A stretch of DNA of 45,256 bases from an uncultured Bacilli bacterium (GCA_934700895.1 CAKUXV010000009.1:1-45256), one strand, 5' to 3'; positions 25,093-33,804 are shown, numbered from the stretch's first letter. Program-made: numbers and translations. Notes: generated by a model from the letters alone, not told the origin.

Positions 25093-26704
25093 GAGGCTGT
25101 ACCTTCCTTTCATGGTTGGATTGGGGCTCGAAGATATTGCTTTCGAGGAACGCTTCAAATCGGGCGCGTTCGAGAGGACGAGAGAAATAGAAGCCCTGAA
25201 TGGCGTCTAGCCCGAGGCTTTGGAGAATTTGGACTTGGTCAGCGGTTTCTACGCCTTCGGCAATCGTTTTCATCCCCAGGGCATGAACAAGTTCGATAAT
25301 CGAACGGACCATGGAACGGGACTTGGAATCGATTTCGATGTCATCAATGAAGGACTTGTCGATTTTTAAGACGGAGAAGGGGATGTTTTTGAGGGAACTT
25401 AAGGAAGAATAGCCGATTCCGAAGTCATCCATCGAAGTCCCAAATCCGAGCGCCTTGATGCGGCGGATGATCGCCGAGATGAAGACGACGTTTTGGGCGG
25501 CCAAAGACTCGGTCAATTCGATATCGATTTCTTTGGGGGAGACGCGATTGTCTTCACAGGTTTTTTCTAGGAATGAAAGCAAACTCGGATCATAAACCGA
25601 ACGACGGGAAAGGTTGATGGAGACGGCGATTTTCCGCCTTCCTTCGCTCCGCCACTTGGCGATGTCTTTGCAAACAGTCTCAAAAACATAATGGTCGATT
25701 TCTACGATTCGACCGGAGTTTTCACAATAGGGAATAAAAGAAGAAGGAGGGAGGATGCCCCGTTTAGGATGCTTCCAACGGATCAAGGCTTCCGCCCCAT
25801 AGAAACAGCCCTTTTTAAGGTCCCATTTCGCCTGGTAATAGATTTGAAGCTCATGACGCTTCAAGGCTCTAGCGATTTCTTCGTCCAAGCTCTTTCTACC
25901 TTCGTTTTCTTTGACGATCGCTTGGGAATAGATTTCCATGGACCCGGAAAGGCGGGTTCCCGCGTTGAAGGAAAGAGCAAATTCGCTATGGGATAAGGTA
26001 ATGGCCGCATTTTCGTTCAGTTTGCCTTTGGCCGCGCCAAATAAAACGATGACGCTAGGCAAATCATTCCGCGCATCGATCGCCCCAATCAAAGAAGAAG
26101 CAAACCGAGCGAAGCGGTCTTTCATCTCGTTGATATTGCCCCCTTTTGCCACCGCGTAGACGAAGAAGTCGTTCCGCTCCGAGATGCCATAAGCGTCCTC
26201 TTCCCCGCCAAATTGCTTTTTCAGTTCTTCGGCGACCAATAAATTGATTTGATGAAGGACGGCGAGGTTATTCGCGATTTCCTGCCCGCGGACTTCACGC
26301 AGCTGGAAGGAAACGATATAAGCTTCGTCTTTGGCTTGCTTTTCCAAGGCTTCTTTGGTGACCGTCCTCTCTAAACGCAAAAAAGCACGACGGAATTTCT
26401 TTTCGAATTCGATGTCGCTATGGATCGACACGCCTTCTTTGCCGAAGAGGTTATTCTCCCAACGGGAACGTTGAAACAATTGCTCTCGGTACAAAATGCA
26501 AAGAGCGATGCCCGCGAATAACAGGACCAAGATAGCGAATAAAATCCCCATCCAAGCGATGAGGGAATCGACCATCGTTCCATCCGCGACCTCGTTTCTT
26601 GCAGCAATACCCACGAGGATTTCCGTGCATAAGGTCGCAAAAAGAAGGAAGGCTAGGCCAATGATGGCCCCGAGCAATCCGTTTCGCTTTTTCTCTCGAT
26701 TCAT
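25073..26704 (-). CDS. Membrane EAL-domain c-di-GMP phosphodiesterase
   Basis: A 543-residue protein. Two membrane spans (about 9-34 and 48-72) anchor it. A degenerate GGDEF-like region covers about 100-260 and a complete EAL domain about 273-525. The catalytic set is present: E305 in EALIRW, N364 in SINLS, E396 in IELTES, D426 and D427 in DDFG, K447 in LKIDKSF, E483 and E486 in AEGVET, and Q503 in IQGFYF. It should hydrolyse c-di-GMP to pGpG. Because the operon leader senses c-di-GMP, expressing this gene should lower its own inducer, a negative feedback loop. Its ATG overlaps the sipW-like stop. Confidence 0.93.
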   Translation of the reverse strand: MNREKKRNGLLGAIIGLAFLLFATLCTEILVGIAARNEVADGTMVDSLIAWMGILFAILVLLFAGIALCILYREQLFQRSRWENNLFGKEGVSIHSDIEFEKKFRRAFLRLERTVTKEALEKQAKDEAYIVSFQLREVRGQEIANNLAVLHQINLLVAEELKKQFGGEEDAYGISERNDFFVYAVAKGGNINEMKDRFARFASSLIGAIDARNDLPSVIVLFGAAKGKLNENAAITLSHSEFALSFNAGTRLSGSMEIYSQAIVKENEGRKSLDEEIARALKRHELQIYYQAKWDLKKGCFYGAEALIRWKHPKRGILPPSSFIPYCENSGRIVEIDHYVFETVCKDIAKWRSEGRRKIAVSINLSRRSVYDPSLLSFLEKTCEDNRVSPKEIDIELTESLAAQNVVFISAIIRRIKALGFGTSMDDFGIGYSSLSSLKNIPFSVLKIDKSFIDDIEIDSKSRSMVRSIIELVHALGMKTIAEGVETADQVQILQSLGLDAIQGFYFSRPLERARFEAFLESNIFEPQSNHERKVQPHDPTRR

Positions 26705-27732
26705 TTTCCTTCCTCCTGCTTTTTTCTTTCTTCTTCCAGTTGTTTTCTTACTTCCTGCCGGATTCTTTCTTTTTCTTCTTCAAGGGCCCTTTGCTTCGCC
26801 AAGGCTTTTTCTTCCTCTTGGGAAGGCCCTTTTAAGGTCTTGCCTTTTTTAGCATGCTTTCTTAGTTTTTTGAGCTCTTCCTGCTTCGCTTTTTCTTTTT
26901 GTTTTCGCAGCTCGATTTTATAGGATTCTTTTTCGATGAATTTGATGCGCGCGGCCTCGTCGCTGGGATCCACCCCAGCTTTTTCCATCGCCTTCCTGAT
27001 TTCTTCCTCTTCCTCTTTTTCTTCCTTTTTGGCTTTTTTCAGGGTATCGATGACCGTGAAGGTGGCGATGCTTCCCAAGGGAATAAAGACCATCAAGGGG
27101 ACAAACCAAACCGCGTATCCATGAGGGACGGCGGGAGAAACGAGTTTTAAAACGTCCCCCAAGGCTTTGGAATGGGAAACGACGGTCCCCACGACTTCGG
27201 AAGCATAAATTGCCCCATCGCGATAATCGGGCGACCATTCGCCGAATTGGGAATGGAGGTTATCACCGCGCGTATGGAAAACATATTGGTTTTGGTTGCT
27301 GGAGCTCGGCAAATCAATTTCCATGACCCGGTGGGTGTCTAAGGCATTCAAAGACGAATAATAGAAGGTAATGATGTCGCCAATGCGAATCAACGAAGGG
27401 TCTTCTTTTTTAATGACGGCCCCTTCGCCGGCTTCGATATGACCGATTCGATATCGGTTCGCAGTCTGTTCGACTCCATTGGTATCGGTATAGGTATAGG
27501 TTTTGGTGACCCGTTCCTCTTCCTCAATGATCTCAGGAGACCGATTTTCCGCTGTATCCGAAGCCATGGAATCGGTGACGATATAAAGGACGGAACGTCC
27601 GAAAACACTGGGGACGCCATGGTTTTCCGGGCGGTTCATCGACACCATCATCGACACTTGGCAGTATGCTAAAAAGAGCACGATTGCTCCTAGCAACCCG
27701 TCGACGATGGCAGAAACCACCTTTTTCTTCAT
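26701..27732 (-). CDS. sipW: SipW-type signal peptidase I with charged coiled-coil tail
   Basis: A 343-residue membrane serine peptidase of the ER/SipW type, which cleaves signal peptides of TasA-like proteins. The first span is at about 10-30. The catalytic serine is S55 in TDSMAS. The basic residue is H134 in DTHRV, the histidine that marks SipW and eukaryotic enzymes, where ordinary bacterial enzymes have lysine. HTRGDN (153-158) is the conserved GDN box. A second span lies at about 205-228. Residues 230-343 are an unusual K/E/R-rich coiled coil, predicted cytosolic. The proteins with AWF-type signals encoded around it are its expected substrates. Confidence 0.92.
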   Translation of the reverse strand: MKKKVVSAIVDGLLGAIVLFLAYCQVSMMVSMNRPENHGVPSVFGRSVLYIVTDSMASDTAENRSPEIIEEEERVTKTYTYTDTNGVEQTANRYRIGHIEAGEGAVIKKEDPSLIRIGDIITFYYSSLNALDTHRVMEIDLPSSSNQNQYVFHTRGDNLHSQFGEWSPDYRDGAIYASEVVGTVVSHSKALGDVLKLVSPAVPHGYAVWFVPLMVFIPLGSIATFTVIDTLKKAKKEEKEEEEEIRKAMEKAGVDPSDEAARIKFIEKESYKIELRKQKEKAKQEELKKLRKHAKKGKTLKGPSQEEEKALAKQRALEEEKERIRQEVRKQLEEERKKQEEGK

Positions 27733-27735
27733 GGA

Positions 27736-29730
27736 TTAGCGATTCTCTCCTGTTTCTTGTTTGGTTTCGACTTCTTTGGCCTCTTTGGCTTCCTTGGCCG
27801 CCTTCCTCCTCCGAAGCAATTCTTCTTTGGAGACGCGGACGAATTTTAGCCCGCTCTCCTCCCCTTTTCTTTGCTCATCGGGAGTAATGAGACGCCCGGA
27901 ATGAAGCTCGCGGACAATCTTGATCGTCTTATAACGTTTTTTCTTGTCTTCGTTCTCGTTAATAGGAGAAAGGAAAACGGAAGGAGTCGGCTCGGCATCG
28001 GGGAAGACGTAGCCTTTCGCGCGCAAGGCTTCGCGACGAAGCTCGGCTCGGGTTTGACGGAGCCTTTCTTCTTCTAACATCCTTTGGTTGGAATCAATGA
28101 CCGCGTAAGCCCGCTGCAACGCTCGTTGCTTGGCGATTTCTTTTTCCTTGGCCAAAAGTTTTTCTTTTTCTTTTCGCTTGGCTTCTTCGTCGGCCTCTTT
28201 TCTTCGTTCCTCGGCTTCTAAAGCCACCGCGCGGGCTTTATCTTCTTCGATCGAAAGGTCGACCAAATGCTTTTTGACCGCGTAGGAGGAGAAGCGTTCC
28301 TCGAGTTCTTTTCTCTCTTTTTTCGCCGTTTCAAAGTCGGGATAAGATTCCGGATTCGCATAATCCTTTTCTTCCTCGTCTTTTCGCGGGGCTAGGCCGT
28401 CTTTGAATTGGTCATAAAGGAACCGCCCATCGTTATAGGTTTCATCTTCCAATGAGAAGACGACCTTAGGATCAAGCGATTTGGTCTTCGTTTTTTCGGG
28501 GATAAGGGGTTCGGAAAGAGAAGAACGGACGTTTAAAAAACTCGCCGCTACGAGGCACATCAAATCCTCGTAATCCCCTTCGCTAAAGGGGTGTTCGGTC
28601 TCTTTAATGTCAAAATGAACGCCGAGTTGGGCATAAGAATCTAACCACGTCCATAATTCATAACAGGCATGGTAATGGGGTTCTTTGACGATCATGTTCG
28701 TCCGGTGAATGGGATTGGCGACCATTTTGGCCCCCTTCATGGATTCGGCAAAGCCGCTTTTCCGGTAATAGGCCGCCCGTTCGCGAAGCCGAGCTAAACG
28801 AAGCAACAAATTCGCGTTATGCTCCGCTTTCCCCCCGTCGCTAGAAGGGCGGGAAACGGCGATCCGGGAATCGAGTTCATACCGCGTCCCCCCAATTTCG
28901 GTGACGTTATGGAGAAGGAGCAATTCCGAGTCGCGGGTTTCCCCGTGGTCGAGGATATAATGGTAACGCTTCTCGATAAACAACGCGGCTTTATTGATCA
29001 ACGACCACACGAACCGGTTTTCATAGATTTGATAATCGACGTCGCTATTAATCGTCAAAATCTTCATCGGGGTGACATCGTTATTTTGGTTGACCTCGTA
29101 GACATATTGGGTATGGGAGGAGAGGTGGACGATGGACTGGGCGTTGATTTTTTTGGCCCGGCCCGCATCGACGAGTTCGGGGTTTTCCTTGATGAAGGTA
29201 CGGGGATTTAAAATAATGGAATCAATCGCTTCAAACCCTTCTTCGAGCTTTTCGATGAAGAGGTCATCGTAGGCTTTTTCTTCTTCCCGCAATTTTTGGG
29301 ACATAAAAGTCTTGCCTGTATGGCGAAGGGCTTCGTACAGGGCGCGGAAGCTGCTGTTATTATCCAGCAACCCCCGAATGCGGCCAAAATAGCCTCTTTC
29401 CGCGCGGGCTAAGGTTTTCTTGGTCTCGCTATTGGCAAGAGGGATATCCCCGCGAACGAGGCTAGAGGGAGACTCCAAAACCGGGGCATCTTGGTTATTT
29501 TCTATCCCCGCAGGGGCGGAAGAAGCTTCGTTACTAGGAGTTTCCATCCCCATTTCCTCTTCCTTTAAAGGCTCGAGGTTCACCGCGGAAAGGATTTCGT
29601 TTTCTTGGCTTTCTTCCGCCACGGGGCTTTCGTCCCAATTAACGTCCTCTGAATTTCCAATCGCGTCTAAAACCTCCTCCTTAATAGAAGGGGCAGAACC
29701 GTTATTCTCAATCTTCTTTTCTTCTTCCAT
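27736..29730 (-). CDS. DUF2357-like protein, partner of the McrB-type ATPase
   Basis: A 664-residue soluble protein. The first about 105 residues are acidic and low in complexity. Residues about 110-400 hold a domain that resembles DUF2357: HTQYVYEVNQNNDVTPMKI, then DYQIYENRFVWSLINKAALF, with the YENRFV core that DUF2357 proteins share. Residues about 480-600 are a charged coiled coil (KRKEKEKLLAKEKEIAKQRA). No PD-(D/E)XK nuclease motif was found, although DUF2357 proteins are often fused to one. It lies 6 bases after the AAA+ gene, so the two probably form one complex. Its function is unknown. Confidence 0.6.
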   Translation of the reverse strand: MEEEKKIENNGSAPSIKEEVLDAIGNSEDVNWDESPVAEESQENEILSAVNLEPLKEEEMGMETPSNEASSAPAGIENNQDAPVLESPSSLVRGDIPLANSETKKTLARAERGYFGRIRGLLDNNSSFRALYEALRHTGKTFMSQKLREEEKAYDDLFIEKLEEGFEAIDSIILNPRTFIKENPELVDAGRAKKINAQSIVHLSSHTQYVYEVNQNNDVTPMKILTINSDVDYQIYENRFVWSLINKAALFIEKRYHYILDHGETRDSELLLLHNVTEIGGTRYELDSRIAVSRPSSDGGKAEHNANLLLRLARLRERAAYYRKSGFAESMKGAKMVANPIHRTNMIVKEPHYHACYELWTWLDSYAQLGVHFDIKETEHPFSEGDYEDLMCLVAASFLNVRSSLSEPLIPEKTKTKSLDPKVVFSLEDETYNDGRFLYDQFKDGLAPRKDEEEKDYANPESYPDFETAKKERKELEERFSSYAVKKHLVDLSIEEDKARAVALEAEERRKEADEEAKRKEKEKLLAKEKEIAKQRALQRAYAVIDSNQRMLEEERLRQTRAELRREALRAKGYVFPDAEPTPSVFLSPINENEDKKKRYKTIKIVRELHSGRLITPDEQRKGEESGLKFVRVSKEELLRRRKAAKEAKEAKEVETKQETGENR

Positions 29731-29736
29731 GGGGCA

Positions 29737-31278
29737 TTATTCTTGCGATTGCTTCAAGAAGGATTTGATCTTCTTGTGGGATAAGACGAATTCGCCTTTG
29801 CCAAACAAACGGACGAGTTCTTTGTCGAGGGCGAGCAATTCGTCGCGGAGGAAGCCGACGTTTAAGACCTCGAATTTCTTGAGGATCTTGGAACAGAAAA
29901 CGTAGTCGACGGCTTCGAGTTCGGTTCCGCCACATCCGACATAGCAAGGAACGAATTCGCCAAGTTGCTTCATGATACGGTTACCAAAAGCGAGTTTGAA
30001 GTGGTCGATGACGAAGCTATCTAAAGACTGGAATTTGGTAAGGGTGGCTTCGCTTAAGGGGTGATCGACCATCGCTTGGTCGAAGAGGGATTTAAAGTAA
30101 TGATAAGGAAGGGGAAGCGGGTCCGTATAAGGAGCTTCGAAGGCGATGCCTTTATTATCGAAGAATAAGGACATGGCACGGTCATAGACCTTATCGGTGA
30201 TCGTGAAGGTGGAGTCATCGTTATTGGCGGTGCCAACGAACCAAATGTTCTGCGGGATGAGCAAACGTCCATCGCGGAGGTGCTTGGGGTCGTCGGGTTG
30301 GGGGGCGGCAACGAGGGAGATATTCCATTCGTTGACGTTGGGCATTTCCATGATGGAGAGGAATTCGGCGAAGTAATACTCGATACGGGCGAGGTTCATT
30401 TCGTCGAGGACGACGATGTTGATGTCGTCGCGATAGGTGGCTTCATAAATCGCGCGGAGGAATTCGGTCTCGGTGAATTTATGGGTGAAGTCATTGTAAT
30501 AGCCTAGTAACTCGCTGCGGTCATGCCAAGAAGGTTGGACGGAGCAGATGGCGGCGTTATGCTTAAAGAAGCGCCCTAAGCAATAGGGGAGCGAGGTTTT
30601 ACCAGTACCGGAAATACCTTCCAAAATGATGATTTTGCCGGTACCCATCGCGGCGAAGAATTGCCGGACGACTTCCGGGGTGTAATAAAGTCCCATTTGG
30701 GAGCAGGCGAACAAACGGAAGCGTTCACAGATGCCCACTAAACTAATATCCTGGGCATCGGTTGGGAGTTCAGTCGGCGACATCGGGGTCGCGTAACGGG
30801 AATCCACGAGGGCAAGGCGCGGGAAGCGCGGGCCGGTGAGGCTGGTTTCTTCTTCTTTTTCGCCCTTAGGCCCGATTTTAGCAGGGGCTTTGCCGCCCAT
30901 TCCTTCGAATTGAAGGCCAAGAATGCGGTCTTTTTCGGCCAGGGCTTGATAGAGTTCGTAGTTGAGCTCTTCGATTTGGGCCTGCATGCGATCGGCCGCG
31001 GATTCCTTCTTATAGAATTTGACGTAACGGTAGATGAAATACCCGATAAAGAAGAGAATGGAGCCGATCAAGGCGATGGCTAGGAGCAAGAAAAGCACGT
31101 AGAAGAGCCATCCCCAGAATCCAAATCCGGGGGAATAGGTTCTTAATAAGGAAGAATAATTCTCAAATTCTCCGGGGACGCGGGCCCAGGGACCGGCGAA
31201 GCGGTCGTTGAACCAGTGGCCGATGTTGGCGAAGAAGGCAACGAGGAATTCCTTAAGATACTGGAAGTAGTCTGACAT
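29737..31278 (-). CDS. Membrane-anchored McrB-type AAA+ ATPase
   Basis: A 513-residue protein. A hydrophobic segment at about 54-86 (GWLFYVLFLLLAIALIGSIL and following) and a coiled coil at 93-120 precede an AAA+ domain. Walker A is GISGTGKTS (221-229), Walker B is VVLDEMN with D292 and E293, and sensor 1 is GTANND. CSVQPSWHDRSELLGYYND and RIEYYFAEFLSIME are typical of the McrB branch. In McrBC such an ATPase drives DNA translocation with a nuclease. Here it is membrane-bound, has no nuclease partner, and sits with secretion genes, so a role in surface-protein assembly or export is inferred. The start at 31278 is set by AAAGGAG; an upstream in-frame ATG at 31311 is not supported. Confidence 0.85.
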   Translation of the reverse strand: MSDYFQYLKEFLVAFFANIGHWFNDRFAGPWARVPGEFENYSSLLRTYSPGFGFWGWLFYVLFLLLAIALIGSILFFIGYFIYRYVKFYKKESAADRMQAQIEELNYELYQALAEKDRILGLQFEGMGGKAPAKIGPKGEKEEETSLTGPRFPRLALVDSRYATPMSPTELPTDAQDISLVGICERFRLFACSQMGLYYTPEVVRQFFAAMGTGKIIILEGISGTGKTSLPYCLGRFFKHNAAICSVQPSWHDRSELLGYYNDFTHKFTETEFLRAIYEATYRDDINIVVLDEMNLARIEYYFAEFLSIMEMPNVNEWNISLVAAPQPDDPKHLRDGRLLIPQNIWFVGTANNDDSTFTITDKVYDRAMSLFFDNKGIAFEAPYTDPLPLPYHYFKSLFDQAMVDHPLSEATLTKFQSLDSFVIDHFKLAFGNRIMKQLGEFVPCYVGCGGTELEAVDYVFCSKILKKFEVLNVGFLRDELLALDKELVRLFGKGEFVLSHKKIKSFLKQSQE

Positions 31279-31294
31279 AATGGTGCTCCTTTTT

Positions 31295-32374
31295 TTATTT
31301 CGCGGACTCAAGTCCGGTAAAGGCTAAGTGAAGGGAGAAGGCGCCGTTGGCAATCTTCTCGGTGAGATGATGGTCCCACCCTTCTACATAAAGGGTGAAG
31401 ACAAGCCGCGTAGGCACGTTGGCTTTTAAATGGGCGAGGGGCTTCATGATAGAAGGGTCGAAATAGGAAGCGGATTTGCTTAAGGCGAGCTCTTCGACGG
31501 GATAGGAAGTTTCCTTTTGGAAGCCGACGTCATTATGCTTCCAGGGCGAAATCCCCTTTTGGTGTTTCGCGTAGAAGGCGTTGGGTTTTTCGGGGGCTAA
31601 GCTATCCTCGCTAAGAGGATCCCCGTAAAGAGGAGTTCCCGCATAATCCCCATAGACGATTTCTTTGCCGTCCCGATAGTCGTAATACCCGTCTTTATCG
31701 AGGTCGAGTAGACCCCCATAGGTCACGGAAGAAGAACCACTAGGAGAACAGATATAGAAACCGGTCTCGCTAAAGAAGCTCACTCTCACCGCATCGACGA
31801 CTTGGTCGAGCTCAGATCCTTTCAGGGAAGAACCCGTTTGGGAATTGATTTCTTCCGCGCGGGTCTTATTTAAATCACTCAAGGGAGAGATGCTTGTCGC
31901 CTCATCTAAGAATAAATAGAGGTTACGGTCGCTACGGAAGAACATCTCGTATTGAAGAAATCCGTCTTTGGCTACCGGAGTTGAGGTCGGATCCTGAGAC
32001 GCATAGAAAGGTTCATAGAGAAGAGGGAACGATGTCGACGAATCAAGGGAAGAGTTGTTCCAACTCGATTCAAACATGGAAGAAACTTCTTTTAAGGGCT
32101 CGAAGGGAACGTAACTCGAATCGAGTTCTTGCAAGGACGCATCGTTCCAACTAGAAGCGTAATGGATGTTCCCGTCTTGATCTTTTAACCCCATCTCTAA
32201 GCTTGGGGATCCGCCAAAAGTCATTTTGATTTGGTCAAGGGAAGCGCTGGTGACGATATCAAACCAAGCATAAGTCGCCGTAGCCAAGCTAGAAAGAGTC
32301 AGTCCAAGCGAAAGCGCCCCAATTCCTAGTAGGGTTTTGGAATGCGTTGTCTTTTTGGACGGATTCTTTTTCAT
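31295..32374 (-). CDS. SipW-dependent TasA-like surface protein
   Basis: A 359-residue secreted protein. A basic N-terminus and hydrophobic core end in ATATYAWFDI (residues 31-40), the signal motif (T/S)-x-A-W-F of SipW substrates. The mature part is rich in Ser, Asp and aromatic residues, with an EF-hand-like LDLDKDGYYDYRDG stretch that may bind calcium. The C-terminus ends with VFTLYVEGWDH then AFSLHLAFTGL, a final-strand motif shared with two other proteins in the window. TasA-type proteins form surface fibres; assembly by this one is inferred. Second gene of the operon, 6 bases after the first. Confidence 0.85.
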   Translation of the reverse strand: MKKNPSKKTTHSKTLLGIGALSLGLTLSSLATATYAWFDIVTSASLDQIKMTFGGSPSLEMGLKDQDGNIHYASSWNDASLQELDSSYVPFEPLKEVSSMFESSWNNSSLDSSTSFPLLYEPFYASQDPTSTPVAKDGFLQYEMFFRSDRNLYLFLDEATSISPLSDLNKTRAEEINSQTGSSLKGSELDQVVDAVRVSFFSETGFYICSPSGSSSVTYGGLLDLDKDGYYDYRDGKEIVYGDYAGTPLYGDPLSEDSLAPEKPNAFYAKHQKGISPWKHNDVGFQKETSYPVEELALSKSASYFDPSIMKPLAHLKANVPTRLVFTLYVEGWDHHLTEKIANGAFSLHLAFTGLESAK

Positions 32375-32380
32375 GATGGT

Positions 32381-33388
32381 TTATAAAACAGAAGGAGTGA
32401 AATTCATTTGGAAGGTCATCGAGGCTCCCTGAGGAGTTGGACCTTGGCAATCGGGGTCGCCGCCTTCAAACCAGAAAGCGAAGGTGAAACGCGACATTTG
32501 TCCCGGCTGCAGGGCGTTGATTTGGTATTCGTTATCCGCACGGTACCGTTCGGAGAAGATGCCTTCTCCTCCAAGATAACCGGTGAAGCTATCCGCTTTT
32601 TGCTGGCTCCTGGGATCGGTGGCAATCGTTTTATCCAAACGTCGGTAGGAAACGTCTTCCCCAGAATAAGCTCCGCGCATCAAATGGGATTCCCCCACGT
32701 ATTCGCGAGGATCGTCTTCGATGCGAATGCCGTCTCCCGAATACCTAACCGTGGTATTATCCGCGGCAAAGCATTTGAATAAGCTCGCCTCGGCCACGCC
32801 GTCCATGGCGAACCGGGTATGCCAGATGCCAACTCGTAAGAGGGAATAAGGCTCTACCGCCGCATTGGAAGGAGAAGAATAACCCGTCATCACAAGGCTT
32901 AAATCGAATTTGACCGCGACCGAACTAGGATTAAGCAAAAAGCAAGAATAAATCAAGCCGCGATTGATTCGCGAGATTTCGTTCCCGTCTTCGTCGGTTC
33001 GGATTTCATCCAATTTTTCCGAGTACGAACCGCCTTTTTCAGCGATATTAGCTTCGTCGCCCACTTTTAAAACGTCGTCGCTAGAAGCGCAGGAGGCATT
33101 GTCTAGCCCCGGGGCTTTTAAGTGGACAGAAGGAGAAGCGAAGTCCTTGGTCTCGGATAATTGAAGCCGAGCGATGTTCGAAGATTGGTTGATGTTGACG
33201 GTGAAATTGCCGGAGACGCGACCTAAAAAAGCAATAATCGAAAATAAAGTGACCCCGGCAAGCCCGGTAGCACCGACGATCGTCGCGATTTTCTTCGCTT
33301 TTCTACGCCTTGCGATTTTCTCGCTCATCTTATAGCTTGGCGAGGGAAAAGCGGAGTCGCTTGGCGGATTGGAAGTGGATTTATCCAA
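32381..33388 (-). CDS. TasA-like surface protein with atypical signal anchor, TTG start
   Basis: A 335-residue protein, first in the riboswitch operon. A perfect AAAGGAGG lies 8 bases before a TTG codon at 33388, and no ATG with a ribosome binding site is nearby; the next ATG is at 33328. Residues 20-32 are very basic (KIARRRKAKKIA). A hydrophobic segment (TIVGATGLAGVTLFSIIAFL) then runs into GRVSGNFTVNIN instead of the usual AWF. The C-terminus FAFWFEGGDPDCQ then MTFQMNF matches the end of the TasA-like neighbours. It may be an anchor or assembly subunit retained in the membrane. Confidence 0.75.
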   Translation of the reverse strand: MDKSTSNPPSDSAFPSPSYKMSEKIARRRKAKKIATIVGATGLAGVTLFSIIAFLGRVSGNFTVNINQSSNIARLQLSETKDFASPSVHLKAPGLDNASCASSDDVLKVGDEANIAEKGGSYSEKLDEIRTDEDGNEISRINRGLIYSCFLLNPSSVAVKFDLSLVMTGYSSPSNAAVEPYSLLRVGIWHTRFAMDGVAEASLFKCFAADNTTVRYSGDGIRIEDDPREYVGESHLMRGAYSGEDVSYRRLDKTIATDPRSQQKADSFTGYLGGEGIFSERYRADNEYQINALQPGQMSRFTFAFWFEGGDPDCQGPTPQGASMTFQMNFTPSVL

Positions 33389-33497
33389 AGGAAGTGCCTC
33401 CTTTCGTTCGCGCGCATAACACACGAAAATGAACTCTCCTAAAGGAGAGATAAGATATTTTGCCCAATTTTTGAAGGGAGTACAACGCCTCAATTGC
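33389..33497 (-). promoter_or_regulatory. Distal leader of the surface operon
   Basis: Lies between the riboswitch terminator and the TTG start. It contains a hairpin ATCTCTCC / GGAGAG(T) around 33436-33453 and the Shine-Dalgarno AAAGGAGG at about 33397-33404. The hairpin is well upstream of the ribosome binding site. Confidence 0.45.
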
Positions 33498-33532
33498 CCA
33501 AAAAGAAGCCACTCCACTTCTCGGGAGCTGGC
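33498..33532 (-). terminator. Riboswitch-controlled terminator
   Basis: On the minus strand GCCAgCTCC (33532-33524), the 3' part of the aptamer, pairs with GGAGTGGC (33515-33508) with one bulged G, followed by TTCTTTTT. Because its 5' arm is part of the ligand-binding core, the folded aptamer and the terminator exclude each other. Confidence 0.75.
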
Positions 33533-33592
33533 TGCCTCCTTCGGGGCCCTGTAGCTTTGCGTCGCCTGGTTACCCAGGTTTTGCCTTTATCG
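33519..33592 (-). promoter_or_regulatory. Cyclic-di-GMP class I (GEMM-I) riboswitch
   Basis: The minus strand reads GGCAAAACC, then a P2 stem CCTGG with a GTAA tetraloop (GNRA) closed by CCAGG, then the hallmark GCGACGCAAAGC, then a P3 stem and GGCAGCCAGCTCCCG, the consensus 3' side. All landmark motifs of the GEMM-I family are present in order. The aptamer starts within a few bases of the expected transcription start. Downstream a terminator uses the aptamer's 3' strand, which predicts that c-di-GMP turns the operon on. Confidence 0.92.
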
Positions 33593-33598
33593 ATTCGT

Positions 33599-33627
33599 AG
33601 TTTATCGATACTCTTTTTTCCTGTCAA
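33599..33627 (-). promoter_or_regulatory. Strong promoter of the surface operon
   Basis: TTGACA (33627-33622), a 17-base spacer and TAAACT (33604-33599) on the minus strand, directly upstream of the riboswitch. Confidence 0.85.
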
Positions 33628-33804
33628 TGGCTAACTACGTAGAAAAAGGGGTGGAAATGAAGCATGAAACGGATACTAAAATGAAAAAATAGCATCACGA
33701 CCTTGGCGGAATGCCGTTCTAACGCAGGATCCGCTGAATAGGATGGTCAGATAATTATCGGTAATAGATTCCAAGGGCCGATATTCTCGTTCCTCGGTTT
33801 CTTC

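Noticed and set aside
21265..33388. That the cluster is a McrBC-type restriction system because of the AAA+ and DUF2357-like genes.
   Set aside because: No nuclease domain was seen, the ATPase has a membrane segment, and the neighbours are secretion and c-di-GMP genes.
33436..33453. The TCTCTCC/GGAGAG hairpin as a second terminator before the first surface gene.
   Set aside because: It is not followed by a T-run on the minus strand.
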